The position numbers and the translations under genes are program-made. 64,000 nucleotides of DNA. Origin: Parabacteroides distasonis (lineage in GTDB: Bacteria; Bacteroidota; Bacteroidia; Bacteroidales; Tannerellaceae). Below are positions 1 through 9,282 of this stretch, piece by piece. The notes below the pieces were generated by a model that did no database searches, was not told where the DNA came from, and was given only the letters and a program-made list of their open reading frames with translations. The stretch is taken from assembly GCA_021531385.1 (NCBI GenBank), contig JAFBIR010000017.1, positions 1-64,000 of the forward strand, in the 5' to 3' direction. Position 1 is the stretch's first letter; every line of letters starts with the position of its first letter.

Positions 1-82
1 TTCCCATTCCGAACAGAGAAGTTAAGCCTCGTCACGCCGATGGTACTGCGTAACAGTGGGAGAGTAGGTAGCCGCCGTTTTT
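1..82 (+). rRNA. rrf: 5S ribosomal RNA, 3' part
   Basis: The window opens inside a 5S rRNA gene. The conserved loop CCGAACAGAGAAGTTAAGC lies at 9-27, and the closing helix GGGAGAGTAGGTAGCCGCC runs up to about 77. The 5' 30 or so bases, and presumably the 23S and 16S genes, lie left of the window. The exact 3' end is estimated. Confidence 0.93.
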
Positions 83-90
83 AGTAGCGA

Positions 91-125
91 GGGAGTCAGT
101 CCGAGAGATTGACTCCCTTTTTTTT
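91..125 (+). terminator. Rho-independent terminator of the rRNA operon
   Basis: An 8-bp GGGAGTCA/TGACTCCC stem (91-98 with 110-117) is followed directly by an uninterrupted T run. It lies just past the 5S rRNA and ends the rRNA operon. The next gene is on the opposite strand. Confidence 0.9.
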
Positions 126-176
126 GTCTTCTGGTAGGAACGGCTATTATACCTTATTAATAGTAGAAGAGGAGAC

Positions 177-2399
177 CTATTCGGCCTCCCCTTTTTCCAT
201 AGACTCGCTGAGCTTACTTTGAATTAGATTAATGTCGTTCACGCGATGTCGGGTATGTGTTTGCTGTCGTTCCAATTCACTGTGTTGATTCTTGAAACGG
301 TCAGCTTGCTCTGCCATCCAAGGCTCTAAAAACTCCATGAGCAATTGAGGCGTAATGCCACTCTCTTCCAGCTTTGGATTCACAGGAATGGCATTCATTT
401 GCTTTCGCAGATTATCGAGTACGCGGTCATACATGATCTTCTTATCCTTGCAGAGGCGATGCTCTCGGATCAATGTCTCAATGAATTGTTGTTCTTGCCA
501 GATCACAGTGGACCATAATCCCGGATGATAGTTTTCTTGAAGCACGAGGGTTTCAATCGATAGCTCTTTGTCTGTAACCGTTTTCTTGATTTGCTCGATC
601 GTGGATACAACCTCTATCACCTCTTGGCGCAATTGGTCTAATTGTTCGACCAGATTATCTATTTTGTTTCCAACACCTTTGGCAAGGGGAACGGAGGAGC
701 CTAAAAGACTCTCGATAGACTGCATCCGTGATTGGGCTGTTTCTAAGATCTGCTTTAGTTCGCTCGCCCTCTGTTGATGTTCCGCTAAAATACCTTGTGC
801 CGAATTGAACGATTCATTATCCATCGTTTCGGTATTCTCTATGCTTGGTTGCTGTTTGATCAAGTTCTCGATCTTTTTATAATGTCGGTTTAGATCAAAG
901 TCCGTATATTGTATCCCTCTACGCAACACTTTGGCTTTCTCAAAAAGCGCCTTTTTCCGCTCATTCAATGCCTTGATCTCTGCCCGCTCGCTTTCTAAAA
1001 AATTATTGGATTGTTTCAAGGCCTTATATTTCTCGATAAAGCGTTCTTCCCAGACGTATTGAGGATCTTCCATGCGTGTTTGGAGATAGTTTGCCTCGTC
1101 CTTGATCTTGAGGTAATTCTTGCGGAGCTCTTTGCGCTCGGCCAGATTCCGTAATTGTGTACGCAAGCTATTGACGCTCTCTGTGAACGTATCTTCTTTG
1201 CGGTGCAGGTCGTTGATGGCCTTGTCTAATTGGGTCAACTGGTCGTTCAATGATTTTTGCAGGTTGGCCACTAAGGTGGGAAGTTCGGTCTCCTTTTTGT
1301 TGGAGAGCGATTGCCCATAGCTCAAGTAGCTGGTATCTGCGATGTTGGAGAACCTCATGCTATCTCCTTGTGCCCATACCACACTGCAAAGGCGTGCTTT
1401 CTTTCCGGTGGTGATCTCCTTGCACCGTTGAATGAATTCTTTCTCTTTGACAATCGATTCAGCGCGTACATGCAGGTTGATGAATGCCTGCTCATCCTCG
1501 GGAAAGGCGGCTAATTGTTTTAAGACGGTATCCATCCTCGCCGGTTTCTTAGGCAGTAATATCAAAGGACATTGGCTCTTGACCCAACGCTCAGATACTT
1601 TCGCCACCTCTTTGCGTCCGGCAATCGTGACGACAGAGAAGGAACGTCGTTGAAAGTCTTTCGGAGTAATGGGCCATGGAGAACCACAGCTACGCACTTT
1701 TGAGCTGCCTATATTCTTACTGGTGTGTGCATGTCCTAATGCCAGGTAATCGAAACTGTCTAAAGGTAGATCCTCCAATACCATGGTCGCTTTTTGCCGT
1801 TCTATGCCTGGCAGTCGTTCGCGCAAGACAAAACAGTGGGCCATCGCGATGACCGGTACATTGGTCATGTTAACCATCTCAACTCGATTGGTCAAAGCTG
1901 TCATAAAAGCAGGTAATCGACGTTCAATCGGGATTTGATCAGACTGAATCGGACAATTCGATGAGGTCATATAGGGCATGCCGATGACGTACCCTTTCAG
2001 ATTCCCTTTTGCGTCCGTGATGGAGATGATGTGACGGCCAATGTCGTAAGAGCTGTCTCGTTTATGGAGTTGCCCGATGATACGGACATTCCATTCGCTC
2101 CATCGTTTAGTCTGTTTCTCCAACCATTGACAATCGTCGTGATTGCCGGAGGTAATGATGATCAACATTGTTTGGCAGGCCGCATGTAAATCTGCTAAAC
2201 AACGCTCAAACCGTTCAAGCAGGTCGTTTGCCGGGATAGGAATATCAAAGACATCTCCTACTATGAGTAAGGCATCAGGCTTCTCCCGGGTAACTGATTT
2301 TATTAATTGCGTGAAAAACAGCTCATATTCCTGAGAGGGGTCATATCCACAAAAGCGTAATCCTAAATGCCAATCGCTGGTATGTATAATTTTTATCAT
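177..2399 (-). CDS. SbcD/Mre11-like nuclease with C-terminal coiled coil
   Basis: A calcineurin-type phosphoesterase of the SbcD/Mre11 exonuclease family. The metal-binding motifs are all present in the first 230 residues: DWH (9-11), GDVFD (48-52), GNHD (85-88), a later AHC and GHAH. A cap-like region follows to about residue 360. Unlike ordinary SbcD (about 400 aa), the 740-aa protein continues with about 370 residues that look almost wholly coiled coil. No Walker A, Walker B or CxxC zinc hook is visible there, so this is not a fused SbcC, and no SbcC gene is adjacent in the window. It probably acts in DNA end processing, but its partner is unknown. The start sits just downstream of a good promoter at 2425-2456. 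Confidence 0.85.
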   Translation of the reverse strand: MIKIIHTSDWHLGLRFCGYDPSQEYELFFTQLIKSVTREKPDALLIVGDVFDIPIPANDLLERFERCLADLHAACQTMLIIITSGNHDDCQWLEKQTKRWSEWNVRIIGQLHKRDSSYDIGRHIISITDAKGNLKGYVIGMPYMTSSNCPIQSDQIPIERRLPAFMTALTNRVEMVNMTNVPVIAMAHCFVLRERLPGIERQKATMVLEDLPLDSFDYLALGHAHTSKNIGSSKVRSCGSPWPITPKDFQRRSFSVVTIAGRKEVAKVSERWVKSQCPLILLPKKPARMDTVLKQLAAFPEDEQAFINLHVRAESIVKEKEFIQRCKEITTGKKARLCSVVWAQGDSMRFSNIADTSYLSYGQSLSNKKETELPTLVANLQKSLNDQLTQLDKAINDLHRKEDTFTESVNSLRTQLRNLAERKELRKNYLKIKDEANYLQTRMEDPQYVWEERFIEKYKALKQSNNFLESERAEIKALNERKKALFEKAKVLRRGIQYTDFDLNRHYKKIENLIKQQPSIENTETMDNESFNSAQGILAEHQQRASELKQILETAQSRMQSIESLLGSSVPLAKGVGNKIDNLVEQLDQLRQEVIEVVSTIEQIKKTVTDKELSIETLVLQENYHPGLWSTVIWQEQQFIETLIREHRLCKDKKIMYDRVLDNLRKQMNAIPVNPKLEESGITPQLLMEFLEPWMAEQADRFKNQHSELERQQTHTRHRVNDINLIQSKLSESMEKGEAE

Positions 2400-2424
2400 T
2401 CTACTATGCTATGTTTCATATATT

Positions 2425-2456
2425 CAAAAATACGAAAGTATTCTTGGTTGACCAAA
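2425..2456 (-). promoter_or_regulatory. Promoter of the SbcD-like gene
   Basis: On the minus strand, TATTTTTG (2425-2432) matches the Bacteroides -7 consensus TAnnTTTG, and a TTTG -33 box (2453-2456) lies 20 bases upstream. It is divergent from the ATPase promoter, with only 17 bases between the two. Confidence 0.75.
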
Positions 2457-2473
2457 GAAAGAGATGATTTTCT

Positions 2474-2505
2474 TTTGTTTGGCGTGCCAGATTACGTTAT
2501 ATTTG
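2474..2505 (+). promoter_or_regulatory. Promoter of the Ca2+ ATPase gene
   Basis: A TTTG box (2474-2477) and TATATTTG (2498-2505) are separated by 20 bases, an ideal Bacteroides -33/-7 pair. The predicted transcript start is about 30 bases before the ATG at 2544. Confidence 0.75.
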
Positions 2506-2543
2506 TTCCCAGTTTTGAGCGAAGGCTCTCTAAATAACAGAGT

Positions 2544-5231
2544 ATGGGAAATAATTTTGCCTATCAGGGGCTGACACAAGAAGAGGTGAAGAGGAGTAGG
2601 GAGTTGCATGGCGAGAATGTGCTGACTCCGCCAGAGAAGGCATCACTCTGGAGCCAATTTATAGAGAAGTTTGATGATCCAATTATCCGCATTTTATTGG
2701 TAGCCTGGTTGTTGTCTATGGTGATCGCTGGTGTGCATTGCTGGGGTCCCGAGGCGAAAGGGTTGACAGTCTTTTTAGAACCAGTCGGTATTTTCCTGGC
2801 GATTATGCTGGCCAGTTGTGTGGGCTTTTTCTTTGAATTAAAAGCCAATCGTGCGTTTGACGTGTTGAACACGGTGAATGATGATGTCTTGGTGCGGGTG
2901 ATACGAGAGGGACATCTGATGCAGGTACCTCGTAAAGAGGTGGTCGTAGGAGACATTGTTCATTTGGAGACGGGAGAGGAGGTGCCAGCCGATGGGCATC
3001 TGCTGGAGGCCATCTCGTTGCAGGTGAATGAATCGACCTTGACGGGTGAGCCGGTGATCAGCAAGACAGTCCGTGAGGCCGATTTTGATGCGGAGGCCAC
3101 CTATCCCTCCAATGTCGTGATGCGTGGATCTACGGTGGTGGATGGCCACGGTGTGATGGAGGTTGAGCAGGTAGGTGACGCTACAGGTTATGGCAAGGTC
3201 TATGAGGGTTCTCAAATTGAGAGTGGCATAGAGACCCCTTTGCAAATCCAGTTGAAAGGTTTGGCGGATGTCATTAGCAAGGCTGGCTATACGATTGCGG
3301 GGATTACCTTTGTGGCGTTGACGGTAAAGTTGTTGTTTGCCAATGATGTAATGGCTATGTCGTGGATGGAGCTGTTCGCTCATATCTTAAACTATTTCAT
3401 GGTGGCGGTTACTTTGATCGTGGTGTCAGTGCCAGAAGGATTACCTATGAGCGTAACTCTCAGTTTGGCTCTAAGTATGAATCGGATGCTGAAGACCAAT
3501 AACTTGGTGCGTAAAATGCATGCTTGTGAGACAATGGGGGCCACTACAGTAATCTGTACAGATAAGACCGGAACATTGACACAGAATCAGATGCAGGTCT
3601 ATCAAACAAATTTCTATCCTTTAGCTTCACAGCATTTGGATGGATCGTATGGGAGCACCTTGATTGCGGAAGGTATCGCTGCCAACTCAACCGCCTTCTT
3701 AGAGTTTGCGGAGGGGAAGGCTAAAACGATGGGAAATCCGACGGAAGCGGCTTTGCTGTTATGGCTTCATGCGCAGGGCCAGGACTATCTGACATTGCGC
3801 AATGAGGCGGAGATCGTGGAGCAATTGACCTTCTCCACAGAACGTAAGTATATGGCGACCGTAGTGCGTTCTCCTCGTTTGGGCAAACGGATGCTCTATG
3901 TGAAAGGGGCTCCTGAGCTTGTTTTGACACATTGTTTGCAAGTTGAGAAAGGTGATACAAGTGTACCCGTAGCCGATTGTCGAGCACTTATCGAGCAACA
4001 ATTGCAGTCTTACCAAAATATGGCAATGCGAACCTTGGGTTTCGCTTATCGGGAATTGGATGACTCCACTGAACCTTGTTTTGTGGAGGGACGTTTAGCC
4101 CGAACCGACTTGACCTTCTTGGGAGTAGTGGCTATCTCTGACCCTGTGCGTCCGGATGTGCCAGCTGCGGTAAAACGTTGTTTGCAAGCGGGTATTACCG
4201 TGAAGATTGTCACTGGTGATACACCGGGAACGGCTAAGGAGATTGGACGTCAGATAGGCATCTGGCAACCTTCTGACACCGACCGGAACTGGATTACCGG
4301 ACCTGCTTTTGAGGCCATGGATGATCGTACTGCTTTAGAACGGGTGATGGATTTGAAGATCATGTGTCGTGCTCGTCCCACAGACAAGCAACGCTTGGTG
4401 CGTCTGTTGCAACAACGAGGAGCGGTTGTGGCTGTGACCGGTGATGGTACCAATGATGCTCCCGCCTTGAAGGCCGCTCAGGTAGGACTCTCGATGGGTG
4501 ATGGCACAGCGGTAGCGAAAGAGGCCAGTGACATTACGATCTTGGACAATTCGTTCAGTAGCATCACTCGTGCCGTGATGTGGGGTCGCTCACTCTATCG
4601 AAATATCCAAAAATTCTTGCTTTTCCAATTGACTATCAATGTGGCTGCATGTCTCATCGTGTTGTTAGGATCTTTGATTGGTACGGAGTCTCCCTTGACA
4701 ATTACACAAATGCTCTGGGTCAACTTGATTATGGATACCTTTGCTGCGGGCGCTTTGGCCTCTCTGCCCCCTAATGAGCGAGTGATGGAGGACAAGCCCC
4801 GCCGGAGCGGAAAGAATGGCGATTTTATCATCACTCGTTCCATGGCCTATACGATTTTTGGTGTAGGAGCTTTGTTCGTGTTGATCTTATTGGGCTTGTT
4901 GGTCTATTTCCATGCCTCTGACGGTCTTTCTCCACATGATCTTTCTTGGTTCTTTAGCTTCTTCGTGCTATTGCAATTTTGGAATATGTTTAATGCGAAG
5001 GCATTCATGGAGGGGCGTTCTGCTTTTGCCGGATTGGGCCAATGTAGAGGTTTCCTCTTTGTAGCCGGGCTGATTTTGGTGGGGCAATACCTGATCGTGA
5101 CGTTGGGTGGGGAGATGTTTAGTGTGGTTCCACTACCTTGGCAAGATTGGGCTGTTATTATAGGTTCCACCTCATTGGTGCTTTGGGTAGGTGAGCTTTG
5201 GCGATTGATTCGCTCTCTTCGTGCCTCATAG
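2544..5231 (+). CDS. Calcium-translocating P-type ATPase (PMCA/SERCA type)
   Basis: An 895-aa P2-type cation pump that uses ATP to move Ca2+ (possibly Mn2+) across the inner membrane. The actuator loop TGEP motif, the ion-site motif PEGLP (from P297) in M4, the phosphorylation motif DKTGTLT (D340), the hinge GDGTND (633-638) and NLIMDT (727-732) in M6 are all present in order, with four C-terminal membrane segments. Length and motif order match the plasma-membrane Ca2+-ATPase-like family common in Bacteroidales. It is transcribed alone from its own promoter and ends at a bidirectional terminator. Confidence 0.95.
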   Translation: MGNNFAYQGLTQEEVKRSRELHGENVLTPPEKASLWSQFIEKFDDPIIRILLVAWLLSMVIAGVHCWGPEAKGLTVFLEPVGIFLAIMLASCVGFFFELKANRAFDVLNTVNDDVLVRVIREGHLMQVPRKEVVVGDIVHLETGEEVPADGHLLEAISLQVNESTLTGEPVISKTVREADFDAEATYPSNVVMRGSTVVDGHGVMEVEQVGDATGYGKVYEGSQIESGIETPLQIQLKGLADVISKAGYTIAGITFVALTVKLLFANDVMAMSWMELFAHILNYFMVAVTLIVVSVPEGLPMSVTLSLALSMNRMLKTNNLVRKMHACETMGATTVICTDKTGTLTQNQMQVYQTNFYPLASQHLDGSYGSTLIAEGIAANSTAFLEFAEGKAKTMGNPTEAALLLWLHAQGQDYLTLRNEAEIVEQLTFSTERKYMATVVRSPRLGKRMLYVKGAPELVLTHCLQVEKGDTSVPVADCRALIEQQLQSYQNMAMRTLGFAYRELDDSTEPCFVEGRLARTDLTFLGVVAISDPVRPDVPAAVKRCLQAGITVKIVTGDTPGTAKEIGRQIGIWQPSDTDRNWITGPAFEAMDDRTALERVMDLKIMCRARPTDKQRLVRLLQQRGAVVAVTGDGTNDAPALKAAQVGLSMGDGTAVAKEASDITILDNSFSSITRAVMWGRSLYRNIQKFLLFQLTINVAACLIVLLGSLIGTESPLTITQMLWVNLIMDTFAAGALASLPPNERVMEDKPRRSGKNGDFIITRSMAYTIFGVGALFVLILLGLLVYFHASDGLSPHDLSWFFSFFVLLQFWNMFNAKAFMEGRSAFAGLGQCRGFLFVAGLILVGQYLIVTLGGEMFSVVPLPWQDWAVIIGSTSLVLWVGELWRLIRSLRAS

Positions 5232-5250
5232 AAGAAGGTTCTATCTATAG

Positions 5251-5290
5251 AAAAAAGGGAGCTGCTCAAACTCGTGTTGAACAGCCCCTT
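5251..5290. terminator. Bidirectional terminator
   Basis: GCTGCTCAA (5261-5269) pairs with TTGAACAGC (5277-5285) with one mismatch, extended by GGG/CCC and flanked by A-rich sequence on the left and T-containing sequence on the right. It separates the convergent ATPase and MFS transporter genes. Confidence 0.75.
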
Positions 5291-5318
5291 GTCTTTGTGT
5301 CTCTAACCCTGTTTGTGC

Positions 5319-6677
5319 CTAATGCGCAAATTTCTTTTCTTTGACCACGGATACTGCCAATGCCGCGAAGAAGAGGAAGATACCTCCTGTCAGCAAGGCG
5401 TAAACGGCATGGCCATGGTAGAACTCTCTCACGATCCAACCGTGAACTAATCCGTTCGTAATCTGTGGAATGGTGATGAAGAAATTGAAAATACCCATAT
5501 AGGTTCCCATCTTATCTGCAGGAAGGCTGTCGGACAAGATGGCATAGGGCATGGCTAAGATGCTGGCCCATGCGATACCAACACCAATCATTGAACCATA
5601 CATGGCGGTTGTGTTGTCTAAGAAATAGAGTGAAATCAATCCGATGCCACCTAAACTGAGGCAGAGCGCGTGTGTCAGTTTGCGTCCTATCCGTTTGGCG
5701 ATCGGGATCAACAAGAGGGCAAAGAGCATGGCTACGAAATTATAGACACTGAACAGCTGTCCTACTTCGTCTCCGGCTAACGCATAATCCGCAGAAGCTG
5801 GATCTGTAGCACCATATACATGCTCTGCTACAGCCGGGGTTGAATAGACCCACATAGAATAGAGAGCAAACCATGCGAAGAATTGGCACAGACCTAATTG
5901 GAGCATAATCCTCGGCATGTGGAGAATATCGTGCAGAATCTCCATGAAGCCATTGCTGGTGTTTCGTTTCTCGATCACCTCGCCACCGGAAAGCCGGAAC
6001 TCCGCCATCTCCTCCGGAGAATACTCCTTGGTTTTACAGATAGTCCACAGCACGCAGCAAAACAAGATGCCTGCACCGGCATAGAATGCATACTTCACGT
6101 TATCTGCCACTTCGCCAGCTAAAGCCGTATTGCTGAATCCGAAGATATTGTGCATGATACTGGGAAGTAAGGAGCCAACCACAGCTCCGATACCGATCAG
6201 GAAAGTTTGGATGGAGAAGCCCGTTGTGTGTTGCTCATCAGGCAACATATCGCCTACCAATGCACGGAAAGGCTCCATCGTAATATTAATGGAGGCATCC
6301 ATGATCATCAACATACCCGCTCCAATCAGCACGGGTGAGAGGATGGCGGTTTCCTGTCCAGGGGAAAGGAATAGTCCTGCGTTCGGCATCAAGATCAAAG
6401 CGATCGTGGTCAAAATGGCGCCTACCAAGAAGAAGGGTCTTCTCCGACCTAACTTGCACCAAGTTCGATCGGAATAGTGACCAATGATTGGCTGGATGAT
6501 CATGCCAGTCAATGGGGCTGCCAACCAAAAAAGAGATAACTGCTCAACGTCGGCCCCATAGATTTGCAGGATACGACTTGAGTTTGCATTTTGCAGGGCG
6601 AATCCAAATTGGATGCCCAAGAAGCCGAAAGTCAGATTCCAGATCTGCCAGAAGCTCAAGAATGGTTTCGTTTTCAT
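5319..6677 (-). CDS. MFS transporter, SLC45/GPH-like sugar symporter
   Basis: A 452-aa integral membrane protein with about 12 hydrophobic segments. The N-terminal LGIQFGFALQNANSSRI stretch and the loop GHYSDRTWCKLGRRRP are typical of the SLC45/sucrose-maltose type of major facilitator, where D and RRP form the MFS signature between helices 2 and 3. The likely role is proton-coupled uptake of a disaccharide or glucoside, but the substrate is not readable from sequence. The gene is divergent from an AraC-type regulator at 6852, which may control it. No glycosidase gene is next to it. Confidence 0.9.
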   Translation of the reverse strand: MKTKPFLSFWQIWNLTFGFLGIQFGFALQNANSSRILQIYGADVEQLSLFWLAAPLTGMIIQPIIGHYSDRTWCKLGRRRPFFLVGAILTTIALILMPNAGLFLSPGQETAILSPVLIGAGMLMIMDASINITMEPFRALVGDMLPDEQHTTGFSIQTFLIGIGAVVGSLLPSIMHNIFGFSNTALAGEVADNVKYAFYAGAGILFCCVLWTICKTKEYSPEEMAEFRLSGGEVIEKRNTSNGFMEILHDILHMPRIMLQLGLCQFFAWFALYSMWVYSTPAVAEHVYGATDPASADYALAGDEVGQLFSVYNFVAMLFALLLIPIAKRIGRKLTHALCLSLGGIGLISLYFLDNTTAMYGSMIGVGIAWASILAMPYAILSDSLPADKMGTYMGIFNFFITIPQITNGLVHGWIVREFYHGHAVYALLTGGIFLFFAALAVSVVKEKKFAH

Positions 6678-6718
6678 ACGAACAATTTTTAATAAATGGT
6701 ATTAGTCGTTTTTTGTGA

Positions 6719-6726
6719 CAAATATA
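6719..6726 (-). promoter_or_regulatory. -7 box for the MFS transporter gene
   Basis: The minus strand reads TATATTTG, an exact TAnnTTTG match, 42 bases upstream of the ATG. No clear -33 box is seen at the expected spacing, which is common in this phylum. Confidence 0.6.
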
Positions 6727-6822
6727 CAGACTTTTTCTGAAATTTGCATACGGCAAAGTCTCTATTCTTTTGTTTCTATGTTCTATTTTTATCAGATTGA
6801 GTATTAATATTTTGATAATATC

Positions 6823-6830
6823 TATATTTG
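6823..6830 (+). promoter_or_regulatory. -7 box for the AraC regulator gene
   Basis: TATATTTG matches TAnnTTTG exactly and ends 21 bases before the ATG at 6852. The upstream region is strongly AT-rich. The -33 element is weak. Confidence 0.6.
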
Positions 6831-6851
6831 AATGCTTAATCGGCAAATTGT

Positions 6852-7715
6852 ATGAAAAGCGAGGAGATGATATTTGAGTTTGTAAGCGATTTCGCAGTGA
6901 GCGATTGCATCACGAAAGAGAGTTTGAGTAGATACGGAACCTTGCCATACAAGGTGAAATCTGGTCTATTCTTGCTGTGTGTGCGTGGTACTGTGAAACT
7001 GTCTATTAATCTGACCTCTTATACGATACAATCAAATGACTTTGTAACACTTGTGCCAAATACATTTATCCAGTTTGATACGGTGTCTGATGATGTGCTT
7101 TTCTATTTGGCCGGTTTTTCTGCAGCATTCATGAATGACGTGAATTTTATTAAGTCCACGATGAATGTGCTGCCGATGATTACAGACCGTCCGGTGATTC
7201 ATCTGGACGAGGCAATTTCGCAACTCTATTTGGATGGTTATCACTTGCTGGTACGTGCATCCCGATTCTCGTCTAAAGGACCCATCAATAAAAATTTGGT
7301 GATTGCCTATATGACAATTTTCATGCAGAGCACAGCTGAATTGTACAAACGGGATGTGCATTGGGATGATGACACGCACACACGTAAGTATGAGATCTAT
7401 CGTCGTTTTGTGCAATTGGTGGTTGAGAATTATACCAAGCAGCATAGCGTCTCTTTTTACGCGGAACAACTGTCACTCTCTTTGCCTCATTTTTGTACAA
7501 CTATTAAGAAGGCAATAGGTCTGACTCCTTTAGAGATCATCTCATCGATATTGATTATGGATGCAAAAGCGCAGTTGCGAGAGACTACCTTGAGCGTGAA
7601 AGAGATTGCCTATTCTTTAGGCTTCACAAATCTCTCTTTCTTTAATAAGTATTTCCGCCAACATACAGGTATGACCCCACGAGAGTATAGATTGACCAGC
7701 AAGCCAATTTCTTAA
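6852..7715 (+). CDS. AraC family transcriptional regulator
   Basis: A 287-aa DNA-binding regulator. Residues 1-165 look like a cupin-type sensory domain. The C-terminal 100 residues carry the two helix-turn-helix units of AraC/XylS proteins, including SVKEIAYSLGFTNLSFFNKYFR and the ending TGMTPREYR. Its position back to back with the MFS sugar transporter suggests it controls that gene in response to the transported sugar, but this is inference. The start is supported by the -7 box 22 bases upstream. Confidence 0.92.
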   Translation: MKSEEMIFEFVSDFAVSDCITKESLSRYGTLPYKVKSGLFLLCVRGTVKLSINLTSYTIQSNDFVTLVPNTFIQFDTVSDDVLFYLAGFSAAFMNDVNFIKSTMNVLPMITDRPVIHLDEAISQLYLDGYHLLVRASRFSSKGPINKNLVIAYMTIFMQSTAELYKRDVHWDDDTHTRKYEIYRRFVQLVVENYTKQHSVSFYAEQLSLSLPHFCTTIKKAIGLTPLEIISSILIMDAKAQLRETTLSVKEIAYSLGFTNLSFFNKYFRQHTGMTPREYRLTSKPIS

Positions 7716-7785
7716 TTGAACATTCTTTGTGCGTGAATGAGCGTGCTTTTTCCCAGGAAGACCTGTGGAAATGGGAAATATTGCG

Positions 7786-7793
7786 TATTTTTG
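7786..7793 (+). promoter_or_regulatory. -7 box for the cyclophilin/MATE operon
   Basis: TATTTTTG is an exact TAnnTTTG match. Because it lies downstream of an in-frame ATG at 7765, it argues that translation starts at 7822 instead. A poor TGTG sits near the -33 position. Confidence 0.6.
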
Positions 7794-7821
7794 CTACCTA
7801 ATTCAAAAGAGTAGACCGAAT

Positions 7822-8493
7822 ATGAGACGATTACTTTCGATAGGGACGATGTGGCTATTCATGCTGTCACTTTTCCCTTTGCAAGCACAGGAGAAAGAGA
7901 CTTTGGTGCTAATTGAGACAGATAAGGGGAAAATCAAGGTGAAATTGTATAACGAGACACCTAAGCACCGGGATAACTTTATAAAACATGTTGAGGAGCA
8001 TTTGTATGACGGGTTATTGTTCCATCGAGTAATCAAGCAATTCATGATTCAAGGCGGTGATATTAACTCTAAAGAGGCACCTATGGATCAGCATTTAGGT
8101 GATGGGGAGTTAGCTTATACCTTGCCTGCGGAGTTTGTCTATCCGCAATATTTTCATCGCCGGGGTGCGCTATGCGCTGCCCGTATGCCGGATGATGAGA
8201 ATCCGGAGAAGGCCTCTTCTCCTAACCAATTCTATATTGTCACGGGTAAATATTACACGGAAATGGAGCTGAACAAGATGGAGGCGGAGAAGGGTATTAC
8301 CTTGACTGAAGAGCAACGGAAAGCTTATATGCTGGAAGGTGGAGCCCCCCATTTGGATGGTAACTATACCGTTTTCGGCCAGGTGATTGATGGCTTGAAG
8401 GTGGTGGATAAGATCCAATTCGTAGAGACGAACGAGGAAGATCGTCCGACTAAGAATGTTGCTATCAAGACGATGAGAATCATTGAAAAATAA
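7822..8493 (+). CDS. Peptidyl-prolyl cis-trans isomerase, cyclophilin type, exported
   Basis: A 223-aa cyclophilin that catalyses proline cis-trans isomerisation in the cell envelope. The chosen ATG gives an N-terminal signal peptide (MRRL, a hydrophobic run, then QAQ); the upstream ATG at 7765 would precede the likely transcript start. Cyclophilin hallmarks are present: ETDKGKIKVKLYNETP, FHRVIKQFMIQGGD and the SSPNQFYIVTG strand. A short insertion before the final VFGQVIDGL motif is usual for Bacteroidales enzymes. The gene is followed after 22 bases by a second cyclophilin gene. Confidence 0.93.
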   Translation: MRRLLSIGTMWLFMLSLFPLQAQEKETLVLIETDKGKIKVKLYNETPKHRDNFIKHVEEHLYDGLLFHRVIKQFMIQGGDINSKEAPMDQHLGDGELAYTLPAEFVYPQYFHRRGALCAARMPDDENPEKASSPNQFYIVTGKYYTEMELNKMEAEKGITLTEEQRKAYMLEGGAPHLDGNYTVFGQVIDGLKVVDKIQFVETNEEDRPTKNVAIKTMRIIEK

Positions 8494-8515
8494 AGTAAAT
8501 AAATCAATAGAGACA

Positions 8516-9280
8516 ATGGACAATCAAGCAACAGAGGTGCGTGTGGTTATGCACACGAATAAAGGTGATATCAAGTTGAAATTGTATAATGACACGCCCC
8601 TTCATCGGGATAATTTCCTCAAGTTGGTACGTGAGGGACAGTATGAAGGTTTGCTGTTTCACCGGGTCATCAAGGATTTTATGATTCAAGGTGGTGATGT
8701 GACCTCCAAGAATGCCCCGATGAACAAATCATTAGGTGCGGGAGATTTGGGTTATACGGTGCCAGCGGAGTTTCGCTATCCTCGTTATTTCCACAAGAAG
8801 GGAGCGCTTTGCGCCGCTCGTACGGGGGATGAGGTGAATCCGGAGAAAGCCTCCTCAGCTTCGCAGTTCTATATCGTGACAGGTAAGAAATACAAAGAAC
8901 AGGAGTTGAACCAGATGGAGAAGCAGTTAGAACGTCGGTTAGCGCAAGAGATTTTCAATCGTTTGCAGCAGGAGCACAAGCCGGAGATTATGCGACTCTA
9001 TCGGAATGGTGAAAAGGAGGAGTTAGCTATCCTGCGTGATACCTTGATAGGGAAGACTGAGCTGGAGGTTGAGCAGCGCAAAGAGGAGGTGAAATTGCCG
9101 AAGGAGCTTCGTGAAGCCTACCAGACCGTAGGGGGAGTACCTTTCTTAGACAATCAATATACGGTTTATGGTGAGGTTGAAGAGGGACTGGAGGTGATTG
9201 ATGCCATTCAGTCGGTGAAGACGAATAAGCAGGATCGTCCTTTGGAGAATATAGTGATTCAGCGCATAGAGATTGTATAA
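8516..9280 (+). CDS. Peptidyl-prolyl cis-trans isomerase, cyclophilin type, no signal peptide
   Basis: A second cyclophilin (254 aa), clearly a paralogue of the preceding protein (FHRVIKDFMIQGGD, SSASQFYIVTG). The ATG at 8516 is preferred over an upstream TTG at 8483, which would overlap the previous gene. It has no signal peptide, so it should act in the cytoplasm. It carries a charged insertion of about 70 residues, rich in Glu, Lys and Arg and probably helical, between the catalytic core and the last strands. This may be a substrate or partner-binding arm. Confidence 0.92.
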   Translation: MDNQATEVRVVMHTNKGDIKLKLYNDTPLHRDNFLKLVREGQYEGLLFHRVIKDFMIQGGDVTSKNAPMNKSLGAGDLGYTVPAEFRYPRYFHKKGALCAARTGDEVNPEKASSASQFYIVTGKKYKEQELNQMEKQLERRLAQEIFNRLQQEHKPEIMRLYRNGEKEELAILRDTLIGKTELEVEQRKEEVKLPKELREAYQTVGGVPFLDNQYTVYGEVEEGLEVIDAIQSVKTNKQDRPLENIVIQRIEIV

Positions 9281-9282
9281 GG

